A stretch of 6,382 nt of DNA from assembly GCA_001437855.1 (NCBI GenBank), contig LIBD01000052.1, forward strand, positions 1-6,382, read 5' to 3'. Under the pieces are notes generated by a model. That model did not search any database and had not been told where the DNA came from. It worked only from the letters and a program-made list of their open reading frames with translations. Positions 6,174-6,382 of the stretch are shown piece after piece. Position 1 is the first letter of the stretch, and each line of letters starts with the position of its first letter. This DNA comes from Actinobacteria bacterium BACL4 MAG-120820-bin23. GTDB taxonomy: Bacteria > Actinomycetota > Actinomycetes > Nanopelagicales > Nanopelagicaceae. The translations under genes and the position numbers were made by a program.

Positions 6174-6382
6174 CTAAAGAATTACCTGATTTAAAATAGT
6201 AAAGCCTGCAATAGCCACAAGTAAAAAAGCAAAGGCTTGTTTTAGATGAACAGTAGGTGTACGAGTAGCTATTTTGGAGGTAGCTTGTGCGGTAACTACA
6301 GCCGTAATAGCTATAAGAATTGGATAGCGCCAGTTGAGTTGGTCCCAAATAGGAATTTTCGCAAATAATGCGGTTAAACAAT
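6174..6382 (-). CDS. TauE/SafE-type permease, C-terminal fragment (5' end off the window)
   Basis: Only the last 68 residues are inside the window, ending at TAG 6174-6176. They comprise a hydrophobic helix (YPILIAITAVVT), a short basic loop (SKIATRTPTVHLKQ) and a final hydrophobic helix (AFAFLLVAIAGFTIL). This helix, basic-loop, helix ending resembles the C-terminus of the TauE/SafE (DUF81) family, whose members export sulfite, sulfonates or other organic anions. The stop lies 15 bases before the aquaporin ATG, so the two genes are probably co-transcribed, with the promoter to the right of the window. A 107-codon open frame over the same bases (6058-6381) has an implausible, Ser/Tyr/Cys-rich composition and is not the gene. 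The family call is moderate because most of the protein is unseen; another multi-span transporter is possible. Confidence 0.6.
   Translation of the reverse strand, partial: CLTALFAKIPIWDQLNWRYPILIAITAVVTAQATSKIATRTPTVHLKQAFAFLLVAIAGFTILNQVIL

Noticed and set aside
6058..6381. 107-codon minus-strand open frame over the permease end
   Set aside because: Its Ser/Tyr/Cys-rich translation is implausible, and it overlaps the aquaporin N-terminus out of frame. The neighbouring frame gives a proper membrane-protein C-terminus.

Overview
The window is A+T-rich and densely packed, with most neighbouring genes overlapping or separated by only a few bases. It probably comes from a small-genome planktonic actinobacterium, perhaps of the freshwater acI/Nanopelagicales kind. 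That placement is inferred from the ArsC cysteine pattern (CGDAC, as in actinobacterial arsenate reductases), the low-GC compact layout, the use of TTG starts, and what look like leaderless promoters. No rRNA or taxonomic marker gene is present to confirm it.

Left part (about 1-4774, minus strand): one tightly coupled carotenoid operon, read right to left. It encodes an alpha/beta hydrolase, a CrtA-like (spheroidene monooxygenase family) oxygenase started by TTG, a CruF-type carotenoid 1,2-hydratase, a CruG/CrtQ-like family 2 glycosyltransferase, and a CrtI/CrtD-type FAD-dependent carotenoid desaturase that runs off the left edge. Except for a 21-base gap before cruF, each junction is a start/stop overlap. 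Together the genes suggest an acyclic or half-acyclic carotenoid end that is hydrated at C-1, desaturated, oxidised at C-2 and glycosylated. This chemistry parallels both the spheroidenone route of purple bacteria and the myxol-glycoside route of cyanobacteria, with parts taken from each.

Middle (4775-5109): a single-domain rhodanese starts on the plus strand only 20 bases from the hydrolase start codon. In that gap, two opposed TANNNT motifs overlap each other, each 7-9 bases before its start codon. They look like a back-to-back leaderless promoter pair.

Right part (5099-6382, minus strand): a second operon, read right to left. It holds the C-terminal end of a TauE/SafE-type permease, an aquaporin-family (MIP) channel whose second NPA motif is followed by Ile instead of the usual Arg, and a low-molecular-weight-phosphatase-type arsenate reductase (ArsC). 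The likely scheme is that ArsC reduces arsenate and the channel lets arsenite or another neutral arsenic species leave the cell, as described for the ArsC/AqpS pair of Sinorhizobium. No ArsR or ArsB/Acr3 is visible in the window. The rhodanese and ArsC genes converge and overlap by 11 bases, which form a perfect-armed palindrome containing both stop codons.

No tRNA, rRNA, CRISPR array, insertion sequence or attachment site was seen, and no stretch longer than about 25 bases lies outside a gene.
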